From: Anaerolineae bacterium
Lineage (GTDB): Bacteria > Chloroflexota > Anaerolineae > 4572-78 > J111
DNA: 35,765 nucleotides
NCBI GenBank assembly: GCA_016926805.1
Contig: JAFGNV010000174.1
Location: 1-35,765 of the forward strand
Direction of reading: 5' to 3'
The notes beneath the pieces are model-generated. The model did no database searches. It saw only the letters and a list, made by a program, of their open reading frames with translations, and was not told where the DNA came from. Position 1 is the first letter of the stretch. Every line of letters begins with the position of its first letter. A program made the position numbers and the translations under genes. Shown here one piece after another: positions 8,635 through 17,357 of the stretch.

Positions 8635-9783
8635 ATGCAACAATCTCTAACCAAAAAACGGCTTGACGATCCTTCGGGCGCAGACTCCTTGGATACCCCC
8701 CCAAGCTTCAGCAGTGAATACCGCGAAATGGGTCTTGCCTGGCTCAAAAAAACCTTTGATGATGATGCCCTATTGCGCCGTATCTCAACGCATGGGGTAG
8801 TCATTTTGTTGGTTGTTTTGACAATAGGCTTGAGTAATTTGAACCTCTCCTGGGGCAAGATCAAGGCCATTCGACCGCTCAAACAACCTGAGAGCCAATC
8901 GGCGGCGACTTCTGTTACAGTTGAGGCAAAAGGGGGCGAAGCCCTGACCGTGCCGATAGAAATAGGCAACGTTCAGGACGAAGCGTTGGTGCGGGCGGCG
9001 GTACCTCACACCATCATCCCTAAACGAGCCAAAGAAGCAGAGATTTTAACCTACGTGGTCGAGTTTGGCGACACGGTTTTTGATATTGCCCTCAGATATG
9101 GTCTGGCCCCGGAAACAATTATGTGGTCCAATCCCAGTCTGGGCGACACCCCGGATTTGCTCCGGGTGGGTCAAGAATTAATCATTTTGCCGGTTGATGG
9201 AGTGTATCATCAGGTCGGCGCGGAAGATACTATCGAAGGGATTGCTGCTACCTTTAAAGTTGAGCCAGAGGCAATTATTAATTACCCTCTCAACAAATTA
9301 GACCCGGAGAACCTTATGATTCAACCCGGCCAATGGCTTGTAGTACCGGGGGGAACCAAGCCCTTTGTGCCGCGCAGCGTCATCGCCTATAGCGGCCCGG
9401 TACCTGATGATGCCACCAGGGGGACGGGTATATTTGGCTGGCCAGCCAGCGGTTCGATTACCCAGGGCTATTGGGGTGGTCATCGGGGGTTGGATATTGC
9501 CGCTTGGTTGGGGGCACCCATTGCGGCCTCAGACTCGGGCCACGTAGTTGCCGCCGGTTGGGACGACACCGGTTACGGTTATTTTGTCGCTATCGACCAC
9601 GGCAACGGTTTTCAAACGCTTTACGCTCACTTGCAGGCTTATTATGTCGAGCCTGGAGATGACGTGGCCAAAGGAGAAACCATTGCCGAAATGGGCAGCA
9701 CCGGCAACTCCACCGGCCCCCACCTGCATTTTGAAATTAGACAGGGAACCGTCCAACGGAATCCTTACGGTTTTTTGCCGTAA
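8635..9783 (+). CDS. Membrane-anchored LysM-domain M23 peptidase (cell-wall hydrolase)
   Basis: This 382-residue envelope protein has a short cytoplasmic N-terminus, one membrane helix (about 54-69), two LysM peptidoglycan-binding repeats (about 139-186 and 190-239) and a C-terminal M23 lysostaphin-type metallopeptidase (about 265-380). Zinc ligands are visible as H283 and D287 in HRGLD and H365 in HLHFEI, with H332 and H363 completing the active site. It is expected to cut peptide cross-links in peptidoglycan, or to activate another hydrolase, outside the membrane. All catalytic residues are present, unlike degenerate M23 regulators. It follows rho in the same direction, but a promoter and an 86-bp gap suggest independent expression. 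The ATG has no strong ribosome binding site. Confidence 0.9.
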   Translation: MQQSLTKKRLDDPSGADSLDTPPSFSSEYREMGLAWLKKTFDDDALLRRISTHGVVILLVVLTIGLSNLNLSWGKIKAIRPLKQPESQSAATSVTVEAKGGEALTVPIEIGNVQDEALVRAAVPHTIIPKRAKEAEILTYVVEFGDTVFDIALRYGLAPETIMWSNPSLGDTPDLLRVGQELIILPVDGVYHQVGAEDTIEGIAATFKVEPEAIINYPLNKLDPENLMIQPGQWLVVPGGTKPFVPRSVIAYSGPVPDDATRGTGIFGWPASGSITQGYWGGHRGLDIAAWLGAPIAASDSGHVVAAGWDDTGYGYFVAIDHGNGFQTLYAHLQAYYVEPGDDVAKGETIAEMGSTGNSTGPHLHFEIRQGTVQRNPYGFLP

Positions 9784-9814
9784 ATGGCTTTTCTCAAAAA
9801 CCATAACTGCCGGA

Positions 9815-9848
9815 TGAAAAAGAGCCGCTTATGATTGAGCGGCTTTTT
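9815..9848. terminator. Bidirectional intrinsic terminator
   Basis: AGCCGCT (9823-9829) pairs with AGCGGCT (9838-9844). A T-run follows on the plus strand and an A-run precedes the stem, so it also works on the minus strand. It sits between two convergent genes, the M23 peptidase and the glycosyltransferase. Confidence 0.85.
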
Positions 9849-9881
9849 CATTGGAATAATCTCCCCACCTTTGCAAAGGTT

Positions 9882-11207
9882 TCACCGCATCCAGGGCTGG
9901 TACTTTTTCCACCATTTTTTTAGATAAGGTCGCGTCTCTTCAAACTCTACAGCTTGGGCGGAAATTGTGCCTTCGCGGGCCACCAACGACAGCCCGGCAA
10001 TCTCTTGCCCAAAGGCAGCCAAACGCCCCTGGTAAATAGGAAACAACGACTGCACAATTTGGTAGGGGTCGTTCTCGCCTTTGTTGAACACCACGGCAAA
10101 ATCATAGATGATCCGCGCCCACAAATCTGAGGGAAAATAGAACCGATCTGGAGGAAGCGTGGCCAGGGCTTCCAGATGAGACAGGTTGTCAGGGGTAAGT
10201 ATTCGCTTCCAGAGGGCGCGGTATTCGGTCCAACCGATGGCCAACTGGTCGAGCAGGGGGGTGGGGTCTTGCTCGGGTACGGGATTTGAGTTGACGGCAG
10301 ATTTGAACTCGGTAAGGGTAGACAGGGAATAAAAGTCATCCACCCGTGGCCATGTATCGCGATAATCGTAAACCAGGCGGAGCATCACACTGACCACGTT
10401 TTGGAACTGGTTTTTTAGATAAAGGTTGTATCGTTTGAACTGCCTCCTTTCTGCCGGGTTAGGGTAAGCTCTGGGCGGAAGGTCGAGCGAGGTTTGTTTT
10501 TCACCCAGCGCCGCCTGGGCCACGCGCCATTGGTTCAGAAGGGCGTAGGTTGTCAGCCAGGGAGGCAGGCCAAAAGCGGCCACATCCGTTTCCCAAACAT
10601 CCTCGTCCAGGATGGCCGTGGCTAACCGGGGCGAGAGAGCAAAATCGGGAGCGGCGGGATGGCGCACGCTTTTTCCCCACAGGGCGCGAAACAGCGGGTA
10701 AACAATCAGATCACTCAAGGCGCTGCCGGGCGCCAACGGCGACCACTGATAGCGTGGTAGCACCAGGTCGGCTTTGTCTTTGAGAATCAAATGGGCCAGC
10801 CCGGCCACCCAATTGGGCCTAATGGATTGGGTGTTGCTGTCGAGCACGATGATAGCTTTGGCGTCCAGAGCTAGCGCCGCATCCAGCAACGCCGCAATCG
10901 CATTCCCCTGACCCAAAAGTCCCTCATACCGGCCCGTTACAACCTGGCAGTTGACGCCGTCGGTTGCAACCTGCGCCTCTACCGCTTGCCGGGTAGTGGT
11001 TTCCTGGCCAACATCGGCATTGATGATAACGGTATGAAGATCAGGGTAATGCAATTTAACCCCCGCCACGGCCACGCCAGTAACGCTGGCCGCACTTTGA
11101 GGGTTGCGGTGAGTAGGCAGGCCGATAACCAGATCCGCCTTGCCAATTTTATTGAGTTGGCGTTGTGCGCCGGGCCGTAAAATTGGATGATACATGGGTT
11201 GAAACAC
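9882..11207 (-). CDS. GT-A glycosyltransferase, mannosyl/glucosylglycerate synthase-like
   Basis: This 441-residue soluble protein resembles retaining GT-A enzymes of the mannosylglycerate/glucosylglycerate synthase type (GT78/GT81). GLLGQGNAIAALLDAA aligns by eye with the GKGDGMNTAL donor-binding loop. IVLDSNTQSIRPNWVAG aligns with the metal-binding YDADITSFGPDWI region, and the C-terminal FYFPSDLWARIIYDFAV matches the family's helical tail. Notably, the DxD position reads DSN. The expected product would be a compatible-solute or polysaccharide-precursor glycoside, but the substrate is not proven. The start is GTG at 11207, immediately after the TGA stop of the upstream binding-protein gene (TGAGTG), giving tight translational coupling. 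An ATG four codons later is an alternative start. Confidence 0.65.
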   Translation of the reverse strand: MFQPMYHPILRPGAQRQLNKIGKADLVIGLPTHRNPQSAASVTGVAVAGVKLHYPDLHTVIINADVGQETTTRQAVEAQVATDGVNCQVVTGRYEGLLGQGNAIAALLDAALALDAKAIIVLDSNTQSIRPNWVAGLAHLILKDKADLVLPRYQWSPLAPGSALSDLIVYPLFRALWGKSVRHPAAPDFALSPRLATAILDEDVWETDVAAFGLPPWLTTYALLNQWRVAQAALGEKQTSLDLPPRAYPNPAERRQFKRYNLYLKNQFQNVVSVMLRLVYDYRDTWPRVDDFYSLSTLTEFKSAVNSNPVPEQDPTPLLDQLAIGWTEYRALWKRILTPDNLSHLEALATLPPDRFYFPSDLWARIIYDFAVVFNKGENDPYQIVQSLFPIYQGRLAAFGQEIAGLSLVAREGTISAQAVEFEETRPYLKKWWKKYQPWMR

Positions 11208-12641
11208 TCACGGGGTCAGGGCGTCAACGGCAGTGGCTGCAGCCTCTTCGGGTGTCGCTTCGCCACTGATAACCTGTTGCACCGCTTGCTGCATAATGCG
11301 GCCTATCTGATCGTAGCCCACAAAACCGGGCTGTGGTTGAGCCGAGTTGAGTTGCTCGGCCAGATACACCCAGTAAGGGTCGTCTCCGGCAAGTTGTTGA
11401 TAGGCCGAATCTCGGGTAGGAATAGATTTATTGATGCTGTTCCAGGTAGCATTGTTGCTGGTTGACATGAAGGCCTCAATTAAACTTAGAGCCGCCCTTT
11501 GACGTTCAACATCATCTGTAACTAACACCATCACCCAACCATGAGCGATAAGCACCGGGATGTCCCCCTCTTTTTTTACCGGCAATGGAGCAAAGGAAGT
11601 GCTTTGGAGCAGTTCCCGGTCGGTTAGGTATTGGCGAACACTGATTTGAGTCAGGCCCGCTTTGGCTTCCAGATACGTGGGCCAGAGTTCCTCGGTTGTG
11701 GCCGCTTCCAGAGCCGTGGCATTGATGACGCCATTTTCCAATAGCTGCTGGTAGAGATTTAGCACATCGCGTAAGGCTGGTTCATCAATGGTGGGCAAAC
11801 CTTTATCGTCGAGGAGTTTGCCGCCGTTAGAGAGATAGAATGATAAGGTGGTATCGTTGACCAGCCCATTGACTCCTTTGGCCGGAAACAGGTAGCGCGA
11901 GTTACTGCTTAACACGTCGGTCCACAGCACCAGCGGGGCGGTAAACGTGCGGGTATTGTAAACGGTGTGTTCCAAGTCCAGTCCCAGGGGGACGCCCACC
12001 AGTTGCTCATTGGCGGTACCCATTTTGCGGGCGGCAGGGATCAAATCCTGCACAATCGAGCGATCCAACTTGCCGTCGAGTGACTGAATAAGGCCGCCGC
12101 TATAGGCTTGGTTAAGATCGGTGGCATTGAGGATGGCCACATCTGGGAGAATGGTCGGCGCAACCTGGCGGGAAGTTCGCAAAAAGTCTAGCATGCCTCC
12201 TTTGCCACCGGGTTTTTTGAGAATCATGTCAACTTCAATATCGGGGTTGGCGCGCCGGAAATTGCGCAGGCTGTTGTTGATGAAGTCACCGGCATCGCCG
12301 TCTGCCTCCGGTGAAATCGCTTCGATCGTCCACACGGTCAGGATGGTGTTGGAATTCTCCGGGGTAGTGGTCGCGGTGACGGCGATCGTAGGCGTGATTG
12401 CAACCGTAGGGGTTTGATACGGGCGAATGGTTGCTGTGGCCGGGATGGTTGGAGTATCTTGGTTATTCATCGTTATCGAGTTGGGCAATTGACAGCCGGA
12501 GATACCGATCAAAACAATCACTCCCACGACCAACACAATGGCCAGCTGCATTATAGGGTGGTCCGTTTGGGGCCTAAAAACCTTAAAGGCTCTTGAAGCC
12601 TGCCGGGTTTGAATTACTTGAAAAGAGAAGTTGTCAGCCAT
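11208..12641 (-). CDS. ABC-type sugar-binding lipoprotein (extracellular solute-binding family 1)
   Basis: This 477-residue secreted lipoprotein has a hydrophobic segment (about 32-47) ending in a lipobox, ISGC, with Cys50 as the lipidation site. A Thr/Pro-rich linker (about 62-95) spaces the domain from the membrane. The rest has the fold and motifs of family 1 solute-binding proteins: TVWTIE near the start, FRRANPDIEVD, LPDVAILNATDL, and a C-terminal SLIEAFMS helix region. It should capture a sugar-like ligand outside the cell for an ABC importer, yet no permease or ATPase gene is adjacent. The 30 residues before the membrane segment are unusually long for a signal peptide and include repeat-like sequence (12570-12610). 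The ATG at 12641 is preceded by GGTGAAAG. It is coupled to the glycosyltransferase downstream. Confidence 0.85.
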   Translation of the reverse strand: MADNFSFQVIQTRQASRAFKVFRPQTDHPIMQLAIVLVVGVIVLIGISGCQLPNSITMNNQDTPTIPATATIRPYQTPTVAITPTIAVTATTTPENSNTILTVWTIEAISPEADGDAGDFINNSLRNFRRANPDIEVDMILKKPGGKGGMLDFLRTSRQVAPTILPDVAILNATDLNQAYSGGLIQSLDGKLDRSIVQDLIPAARKMGTANEQLVGVPLGLDLEHTVYNTRTFTAPLVLWTDVLSSNSRYLFPAKGVNGLVNDTTLSFYLSNGGKLLDDKGLPTIDEPALRDVLNLYQQLLENGVINATALEAATTEELWPTYLEAKAGLTQISVRQYLTDRELLQSTSFAPLPVKKEGDIPVLIAHGWVMVLVTDDVERQRAALSLIEAFMSTSNNATWNSINKSIPTRDSAYQQLAGDDPYWVYLAEQLNSAQPQPGFVGYDQIGRIMQQAVQQVISGEATPEEAAATAVDALTP

Positions 12642-12676
12642 ACTTTATCTTTCACCATTGTCAATCTTGAAATCCT

Positions 12677-12682
12677 ATTATA
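12677..12682 (-). promoter_or_regulatory. -10 element for the binding-protein/glycosyltransferase pair
   Basis: A perfect TATAAT on the minus strand predicts a start near 12670, about 30 nt before the ATG. The -35 region (TTATGA at 16 bp) is weak. Confidence 0.4.
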
Positions 12683-12707
12683 CCACAGACAGTTGAATTC
12701 ATAACAC

Positions 12708-12736
12708 TTGCCCTTTCAACGGGATTTTGCTAGAAT
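12708..12736 (+). promoter_or_regulatory. apt: Candidate apt promoter
   Basis: TTGCCC (12708-12713) and TAGAAT (12731-12736) are spaced by 17 bp. They would give a leader of about 105 nt before apt. Confidence 0.5.
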
Positions 12737-12848
12737 GGTGCCCGGTTGACCAAGACTCAGGAGTTTGTTAACAACCCTGGGGGCGGTTTTACCTCGGAAT
12801 TACATCCAGCCCAATAGGCAATCATGACCACTGAAAAGGAGCATTCCA

Positions 12849-13367
12849 ATGGACCTAGCCAGCACTATCCGTAGCGTGCCCAATTTTCCCATCGAGGGTA
12901 TTTTATTTTACGATATTACCACGTTACTCAAAAATCCGGCAGCGTTGAAAGAAAGTATCGATCGGCTGGTTAAACATTATCGAGATGCCGGAGTGGAGGT
13001 GGTGGTCGGTGTGGAGTCCAGGGGTTTTATTTATGGTACGCCGCTGGCGTATCAATTGGGGGTGGGATTTGTGCCCGTGCGGAAGCCCGGCAAACTACCC
13101 GCCGAAACCGCCGCCGAAAGTTACGAGCTTGAGTATGGCACCAACACCATCGAAATCCACGTTGACGGTATTCAAAAAGGGCAGAAGGTGCTAATTGTCG
13201 ACGATTTGCTGGCCACCGGCGGCACGGCCAAGGCGTGCTGCAACCTGGTGGAAAAATTGGGCGGCGAGGTGGTAGGCGTTGCCTTTTTAATTGAGCTTGA
13301 CTTTTTGAACGGCCGAGACAAATTGCAGGGGTATGATGTTTTCTCCCTGCTCCACTACAACGAGTAG
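12849..13367 (+). CDS. apt: Adenine phosphoribosyltransferase
   Basis: This 172-residue cytoplasmic purine-salvage enzyme converts adenine and PRPP to AMP and pyrophosphate. The PRPP-binding loop VLIVDDLLATGGTA spans 114-127. The N-terminal PNFPIEGILFYDITTLL (11-27), ESRGF (56-60) and RKPGKLP (78-84) are all characteristic of Apt and distinguish it from other type I phosphoribosyltransferases. Its length is normal. An AAAGGAG ribosome binding site lies about 7 nt before the ATG. It is a single gene with its own promoter, divergent from the sugar-binding lipoprotein and convergent with glgB. Confidence 0.96.
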   Translation: MDLASTIRSVPNFPIEGILFYDITTLLKNPAALKESIDRLVKHYRDAGVEVVVGVESRGFIYGTPLAYQLGVGFVPVRKPGKLPAETAAESYELEYGTNTIEIHVDGIQKGQKVLIVDDLLATGGTAKACCNLVEKLGGEVVGVAFLIELDFLNGRDKLQGYDVFSLLHYNE

Positions 13368-13436
13368 CAGCCGGCGACCTGTATCCCTGTATCATCGTTA
13401 AGGTCAATAAATGGGGAAAGGGCAGGTTTTAGGCTA

Positions 13437-13574
13437 TTTCTCGTTCCCAAATTTAACATTTCACGATGCGTTGATCGTTCTTTCAGCAAGAAAAACGGGG
13501 GAGTAAGTTGAAGGGAACTACCCCCCACGCCCCCCGGCCACTGGCGTTTTCCTTAGCAGTTTGGGAACGAGAAA
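13437..13574. mobile_element. MITE-like element with 15-bp perfect terminal inverted repeats
   Basis: TTTCTCGTTCCCAAA (13437-13451) and its exact reverse complement (13560-13574) bound a 138-bp non-coding element between convergent apt and glgB. Its interior contains a G-run and a C-run (about 13497-13536) able to pair. No clear target-site duplication was seen. The terminal motif resembles short dispersed elements that I recall from Chloroflexota and cyanobacteria. It may also end transcription from both sides. Confidence 0.65.
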
Positions 13575-13584
13575 AACGCAGTTG

Positions 13585-15540
13585 TCAATCCTGGTCTTGG
13601 TTATTCAGTTTCAGCATAATCGTTGCCAGGGGTGGGAGGGTGAGCGACAGAGATTGAGCGTGTCCATGCATGGACACGTTTTCTGTTTGGCGGCCACCTT
13701 CGTTACCCACGTTACTGCCCCAGTAATACCCGGCATCGCTGTTGAGGATTTCGTGGTAAAAGCCGGGCCGGGGCACGCCAACCCGGTAATTATAGCGCGG
13801 CACTGGCGTAAAGTTGCTGACCACCACAACGAAGTCATCGCTGGATTTGGCATTGCGAATGAAGGAGAAAACGCTGTTGTCACTGTCGTTGGCATCAATC
13901 CAGGTGAAGCCGGTCCATTCAAAATCGTCCTCGTACAGGGCCGGCTGACTGCGGTAAACGCGGTTCAGGTCTTTTACAAAGCGTTGTAAGCCTTGATGAT
14001 TGGGCGCTTTTAAGGCTTCCCACTCCAGGCTGGTGTCAAAATTCCACTCCTGCCATTGGCCAAATTCGCCGCCCATAAACAGGAGCTTTTTGCCGGGGTG
14101 ACCCCACATAAAGCCGTAATAGGCGCGTAAGTTGGCAAACTTCTGCCACTCATCGCCCGACATTTTGTTGACTAATGAGCCTTTGCCGTGCACTACTTCA
14201 TCGTGCGAGAGCGGCAATACAAAATTCTCGTTAAAAGCGTAGAGCAGGCTGAAGGTCATATCGTTGTGATGGTACCGGCGATAAACCGGGTCTTTGCTCA
14301 TATATTTTAAGGTGTCGTGCATCCAGCCCATATTCCACTTGAGGCTGAAGCCCAACCCGCCCGTATAGGTGGGGCGAGAGACCATCGGCCAGGCGGTGGA
14401 CTCCTCGGCAATGGTCAACACGCCGGGAAAGACGCCATGCACCACTTCGTTGACTTTGCGTAAAAAACTGATGGCGGCCAGATTCTCGCGCCCGCCATAT
14501 TCATTGGGCAGCCACTGCCCCTCTTGGCGGGAGTAGTCAAGATAGAGCATCGAGGCCACGGCATCAACCCGCAGGCCGTCAAAATGATATTTGTCAAGCC
14601 AAAACAGGGCGTTGGAAATTAGGAAGGTACGCACTTCGTTACGCCCGTAATTAAAGATGAGCGTGCCCCAATCTTGATGTTCGCCCTGCCGGATGTCGGC
14701 ATGGGAATAGAGGTGGGTTCCATCAAAGTAGTTAAGGCCGCTGCCGTCTTTGGGAAAGTGGGCGGGAACCCAATCCAAAAGCACCCCAATGTGGTTCTGG
14801 TGGCACCGGTCAACAAAATACATTAAATCCTCAGGCGTGCCAAAACGGCTGGTAGCGGCGAAAAAGCCGAGCACCTGATACCCCCACGAGGCATCCAGGG
14901 GATGTTCGGCGAGAGGCATCAGTTCGATATGGGTGTAGCCCAGTTCCAGCACGTGGGGGATTAATTCATCGGCCAATTCCCGATAGGTTAAATAACGCAT
15001 GCCCCACTGCTCGTCGGGCACTTTGCGCCAGGAACCCAGGTGAACTTCATAAATGGACATTGGTTGATCAAAGGCCTGGTATTCAGCACGGTGGTTGACC
15101 CACTGGTCATCGTTCCACTGATAGCGATCAAGGTCAACCACCACCGAGGCCGTTTTGGGGCGTTGTTCTATGACAAAGCCGTAAGGATCGGTTTTGTCAA
15201 AGCTGTCCCCGGACTGGCTGATAATGCGATATTTGTATACCGTGTACTCTTTTAAACCCGGCACAAAGAGAGTCCAGATGCCACTGTCGCTGGAGTTCAT
15301 CGGATGGCTTGTGCCGTGCCAGTTGTTAAAATCTCCCATCAAAAAAACTTGCCGGGCGTTGGGTGCCCACACGGCAAAATGAACTCCCTTTTGATCGCCC
15401 AATTCAATCAGGTGCGCTCCCATTTTTTCATAGGTGCGTTCGTGGGTACCTTCGCCGATGAGGTATTTGTCAAAGTCGGTTAGCCATTGGGCTGGAGTTG
15501 GCGCTGTTGTTTTGGTTACGCTCGTTTTTTTCTTGGTCAT
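13585..15540 (-). CDS. glgB: 1,4-alpha-glucan branching enzyme
   Basis: This 651-residue GH13 enzyme introduces alpha-1,6 branches into glycogen. A CBM48-type N-terminal domain (about 45-135, with [22 protein letters not shown]) precedes the catalytic barrel (about 150-540). The nucleophile is Asp326 in FDGLRVDAV, the acid/base is Glu379 in IAEES, and the transition-state Asp447 lies in [10 protein letters not shown]. Also present are YEVHLGSW and ELMPLAEHP, typical of GlgB. It has only one N-terminal sandwich domain and is somewhat shorter than the E. coli form. A C-terminal all-beta domain ends the protein. GGGGGAAG precedes the ATG. No other glycogen gene is in the window, so it is not part of a glg operon here. 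Confidence 0.96.
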   Translation of the reverse strand: MTKKKTSVTKTTAPTPAQWLTDFDKYLIGEGTHERTYEKMGAHLIELGDQKGVHFAVWAPNARQVFLMGDFNNWHGTSHPMNSSDSGIWTLFVPGLKEYTVYKYRIISQSGDSFDKTDPYGFVIEQRPKTASVVVDLDRYQWNDDQWVNHRAEYQAFDQPMSIYEVHLGSWRKVPDEQWGMRYLTYRELADELIPHVLELGYTHIELMPLAEHPLDASWGYQVLGFFAATSRFGTPEDLMYFVDRCHQNHIGVLLDWVPAHFPKDGSGLNYFDGTHLYSHADIRQGEHQDWGTLIFNYGRNEVRTFLISNALFWLDKYHFDGLRVDAVASMLYLDYSRQEGQWLPNEYGGRENLAAISFLRKVNEVVHGVFPGVLTIAEESTAWPMVSRPTYTGGLGFSLKWNMGWMHDTLKYMSKDPVYRRYHHNDMTFSLLYAFNENFVLPLSHDEVVHGKGSLVNKMSGDEWQKFANLRAYYGFMWGHPGKKLLFMGGEFGQWQEWNFDTSLEWEALKAPNHQGLQRFVKDLNRVYRSQPALYEDDFEWTGFTWIDANDSDNSVFSFIRNAKSSDDFVVVVSNFTPVPRYNYRVGVPRPGFYHEILNSDAGYYWGSNVGNEGGRQTENVSMHGHAQSLSLTLPPLATIMLKLNNQDQD

Positions 15541-15946
15541 TGTTTACTTCCCCCGTATTGGTTACAATGTGCAGGATGTATCCTATAACGATATTAACAC
15601 AATCCTCAACCAGACGCAATCTGGTTATGCCTGCTGAGGTGGTTGGTGAATGCCTGGCAGGCAAAGATAGGACTTCCGGCCTGCAATTTGCGGATTTTCA
15701 CTTAACAAATGCAAAGAAGCAAATTTTGCAATCTGGTAGATTCGTAGTAGAATCTCCGCAGTTTTCACGGAGATTGCGTAGGCTATATTGCTTAGTACTA
15801 ATTGCCAACGTATCCGCAATTATGCTATAATATGATCAGTTTTGTAAAGAATCTGGCATCAGATAGCATACGACGCAGGGAACCGTCGTAATTTTAACCA
15901 CAAGAAAGTCATTTTTATTCTCTCAAGAAAGAGGAAGGAGTACAAG
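15541..15946. other. Divergent regulatory region between glgB and a membrane-protein gene
   Basis: This stretch of 406 bp has no convincing gene. It holds a weak minus-strand promoter for glgB (TTGAGG at 15604-15609, 16 bp, TATAGG at 15582-15587). It also holds a better plus-strand promoter at 15802-15831 and a 7-bp-stem hairpin at 15752-15774 (ATCTCCG with CGGAGAT). Short reading frames here overlap these elements and lack family signatures. Confidence 0.45.
15802..15831 (+). promoter_or_regulatory. Promoter for the small membrane-protein gene
   Basis: TTGCCA (15802-15807), an 18-bp spacer and a perfect TATAAT (15826-15831) give a leader of about 110 nt before the ATG at 15947. A GAGGAAGGAG ribosome binding site lies just before the ATG. 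Confidence 0.55.
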
Positions 15947-16540
15947 ATGACGGTCATAACGCAGCCGCAACAGCAGCCGCAGGTTATCACCAAACCGCGC
16001 CGCCGCAAAACGACAAGACGGGCGCAACAAAAAGCCCAGTCTGGCTCTCTGGTTCTTTCCAGCCTGAAAGCAAGTTTAGTCGGTGGCGTTTGTATTTTGC
16101 TTTTGATGTTAATTAGCCTTATTCCCCTTCAATTTCTGGCATGTTTGGTCATTCCCGGTTTTTTGGTGGCCTGGTTGAGCACCGGAATGTTGGCCGGTAT
16201 CTTTGCCGGTGATCGGGTGAAAAACAGCTATCAGGGTGGCAAGGTTGGTTGGATGGCCGGTTTCTGGGCCGGTATCTATGGCGGGGTAATCGCCATGATT
16301 TTAGCCGCAGTTGGTGTTTCCGTTCTTGGTATCCCCATTGTTAATTTTGGTCAAGGTATTGTCAGCCAAATTTCCCCCGATTGGTTAGTCAGTTTAGAAA
16401 GCATTCATATAACCGCCGATGTGATAGCCCTGATGGGTCGTGTCTTTGGCATGTTCATTATGGTTGGGATCATCGGTTCTTTGATCTCTGGCCTTTTTAG
16501 TTCGATTGGCGGAATGATCTATCCCAAGTTGAGTAGTTGA
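15947..16540 (+). CDS. Small membrane protein of unknown function
   Basis: This 197-residue protein was not assigned to a family. Residues 1-35 are strongly basic and Gln-rich (KPRRRKTTRRAQQK), likely cytoplasmic and possibly binding nucleic acid or phospholipid. About four hydrophobic segments follow (about 40-62, 66-86, 100-130, 160-190), rich in Gly, as in DUF-type bacterial integral membrane proteins. A glycine-rich turn GDRVKNSYQGGKVGWMAGFWAG lies between helices 2 and 3. It forms a single-gene unit with its own promoter, an excellent ribosome binding site and an intrinsic terminator right after it. Those features make expression likely even though the function is unknown. Confidence 0.8.
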   Translation: MTVITQPQQQPQVITKPRRRKTTRRAQQKAQSGSLVLSSLKASLVGGVCILLLMLISLIPLQFLACLVIPGFLVAWLSTGMLAGIFAGDRVKNSYQGGKVGWMAGFWAGIYGGVIAMILAAVGVSVLGIPIVNFGQGIVSQISPDWLVSLESIHITADVIALMGRVFGMFIMVGIIGSLISGLFSSIGGMIYPKLSS

Positions 16541-16563
16541 AGTTTGTCTTGCGTAGATTTAAG

Positions 16564-16590
16564 AAGCCCCCCTTTACCGGGGGCTTTTTT
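16564..16590 (+). terminator. Intrinsic terminator after the membrane-protein gene
   Basis: AAGCCCCC (16564-16571) and GGGGGCTT (16579-16586) form a GC-rich stem with a 7-nt loop, followed by a T-run to 16590. Confidence 0.9.
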
Positions 16591-16605
16591 GTTACGATGT
16601 TAAAA

Positions 16606-16634
16606 TTGACAACCGGCTATCGTTTATCGATAAT
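16606..16634 (+). promoter_or_regulatory. Promoter immediately upstream of menG, probably giving a leaderless mRNA
   Basis: A perfect TTGACA (16606-16611), a 17-bp spacer and GATAAT (16629-16634) place the expected start at about 16641. That is the A of the ATG itself. No ribosome binding site is present between them. Confidence 0.6.
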
Positions 16635-16640
16635 CTAGCC

Positions 16641-17357
16641 ATGGCTTTCAGTTCCCCCGCAGAAAAAAAACAATACGTTAACACCATGTTTGCCCGGATT
16701 GCTCACCGGTACGATTTGATGAACCGGATTATGACCGGCGGGCAGGATATTCGCTGGCGTAAATTGTTGGTTGAGCAAGCGCAGCTCCCGCCCGGCGGCC
16801 GGTTGCTCGACATCGCCACCGGAACCGGCGATATTGCTTTTGCCGCTCTGAAGCAGCATCCCGAATTGGGCTACGTTGTTGGCGCGGATTTCACCCTGCC
16901 GATGATGGGCGTGGGCCAACAACGCCAGCAAAAGGTCTCTTTTTCCAGCCGGATGAGTTGGAGCGGGGCCGACACCTTACACCTTCCTTTTCCTCATAAC
17001 ACGTTTGATGCCGTGGCCAGCGGCTTTCTGATGCGAAATGTTACCCATTTATTCCAGGCGCTGGCCGAGCAAACCCGAGTCTGTAAAGCCGGGGGGCGGG
17101 TATTAGTGCTGGACGTGCCACGCCCGGCGGATAATCTTTTTGGCCGGTTGTTCCGGGTTTATTTTCATTACGTGGTACCATTTTTGGGGGGACTCATTTC
17201 CGGCCAGCGGGATGCGTATTGTTACCTCCCTGCTTCGGCGGAGGTTTTTCTGCGTCCCGAGGAGTTGAAAGCAGAAATGGAAAAAGCCGGTTTGCATGAG
17301 GTGCGTTACACCATGCTCATGTTCAACACTGTTGCCTTGCATGTAGGGGTCAAATGA
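16641..17357 (+). CDS. menG: Demethylmenaquinone methyltransferase (UbiE/MenG family)
   Basis: This 238-residue class I SAM-dependent methyltransferase is expected to methylate demethylmenaquinone in the last step of menaquinone synthesis. Family features are the N-terminal MFARIAHRYDLMNRIMTGGQDIRWR (about 16-40), motif I LDIATGTGD at 56-64, and DTLHLPFPHNTFDAVASGFLMRNV in the middle, where most homologues read LRNV. The C-terminal PEELKAEMEKAGL segment is also typical. One unusual stretch, VGVGQQRQQKVSF-like, is less conserved. It is first in a two-gene unit whose second gene overlaps by ATGA. UbiE-type quinone methylation is the best assignment; another C-methyltransferase of the same family remains possible. 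Confidence 0.85.
   Translation: MAFSSPAEKKQYVNTMFARIAHRYDLMNRIMTGGQDIRWRKLLVEQAQLPPGGRLLDIATGTGDIAFAALKQHPELGYVVGADFTLPMMGVGQQRQQKVSFSSRMSWSGADTLHLPFPHNTFDAVASGFLMRNVTHLFQALAEQTRVCKAGGRVLVLDVPRPADNLFGRLFRVYFHYVVPFLGGLISGQRDAYCYLPASAEVFLRPEELKAEMEKAGLHEVRYTMLMFNTVALHVGVK

Noticed and set aside
15498..15830. Short plus-strand frame between glgB and the membrane-protein gene
   Set aside because: It overlaps glgB's 5' end and the promoter of the next gene, and the peptide has no family features.
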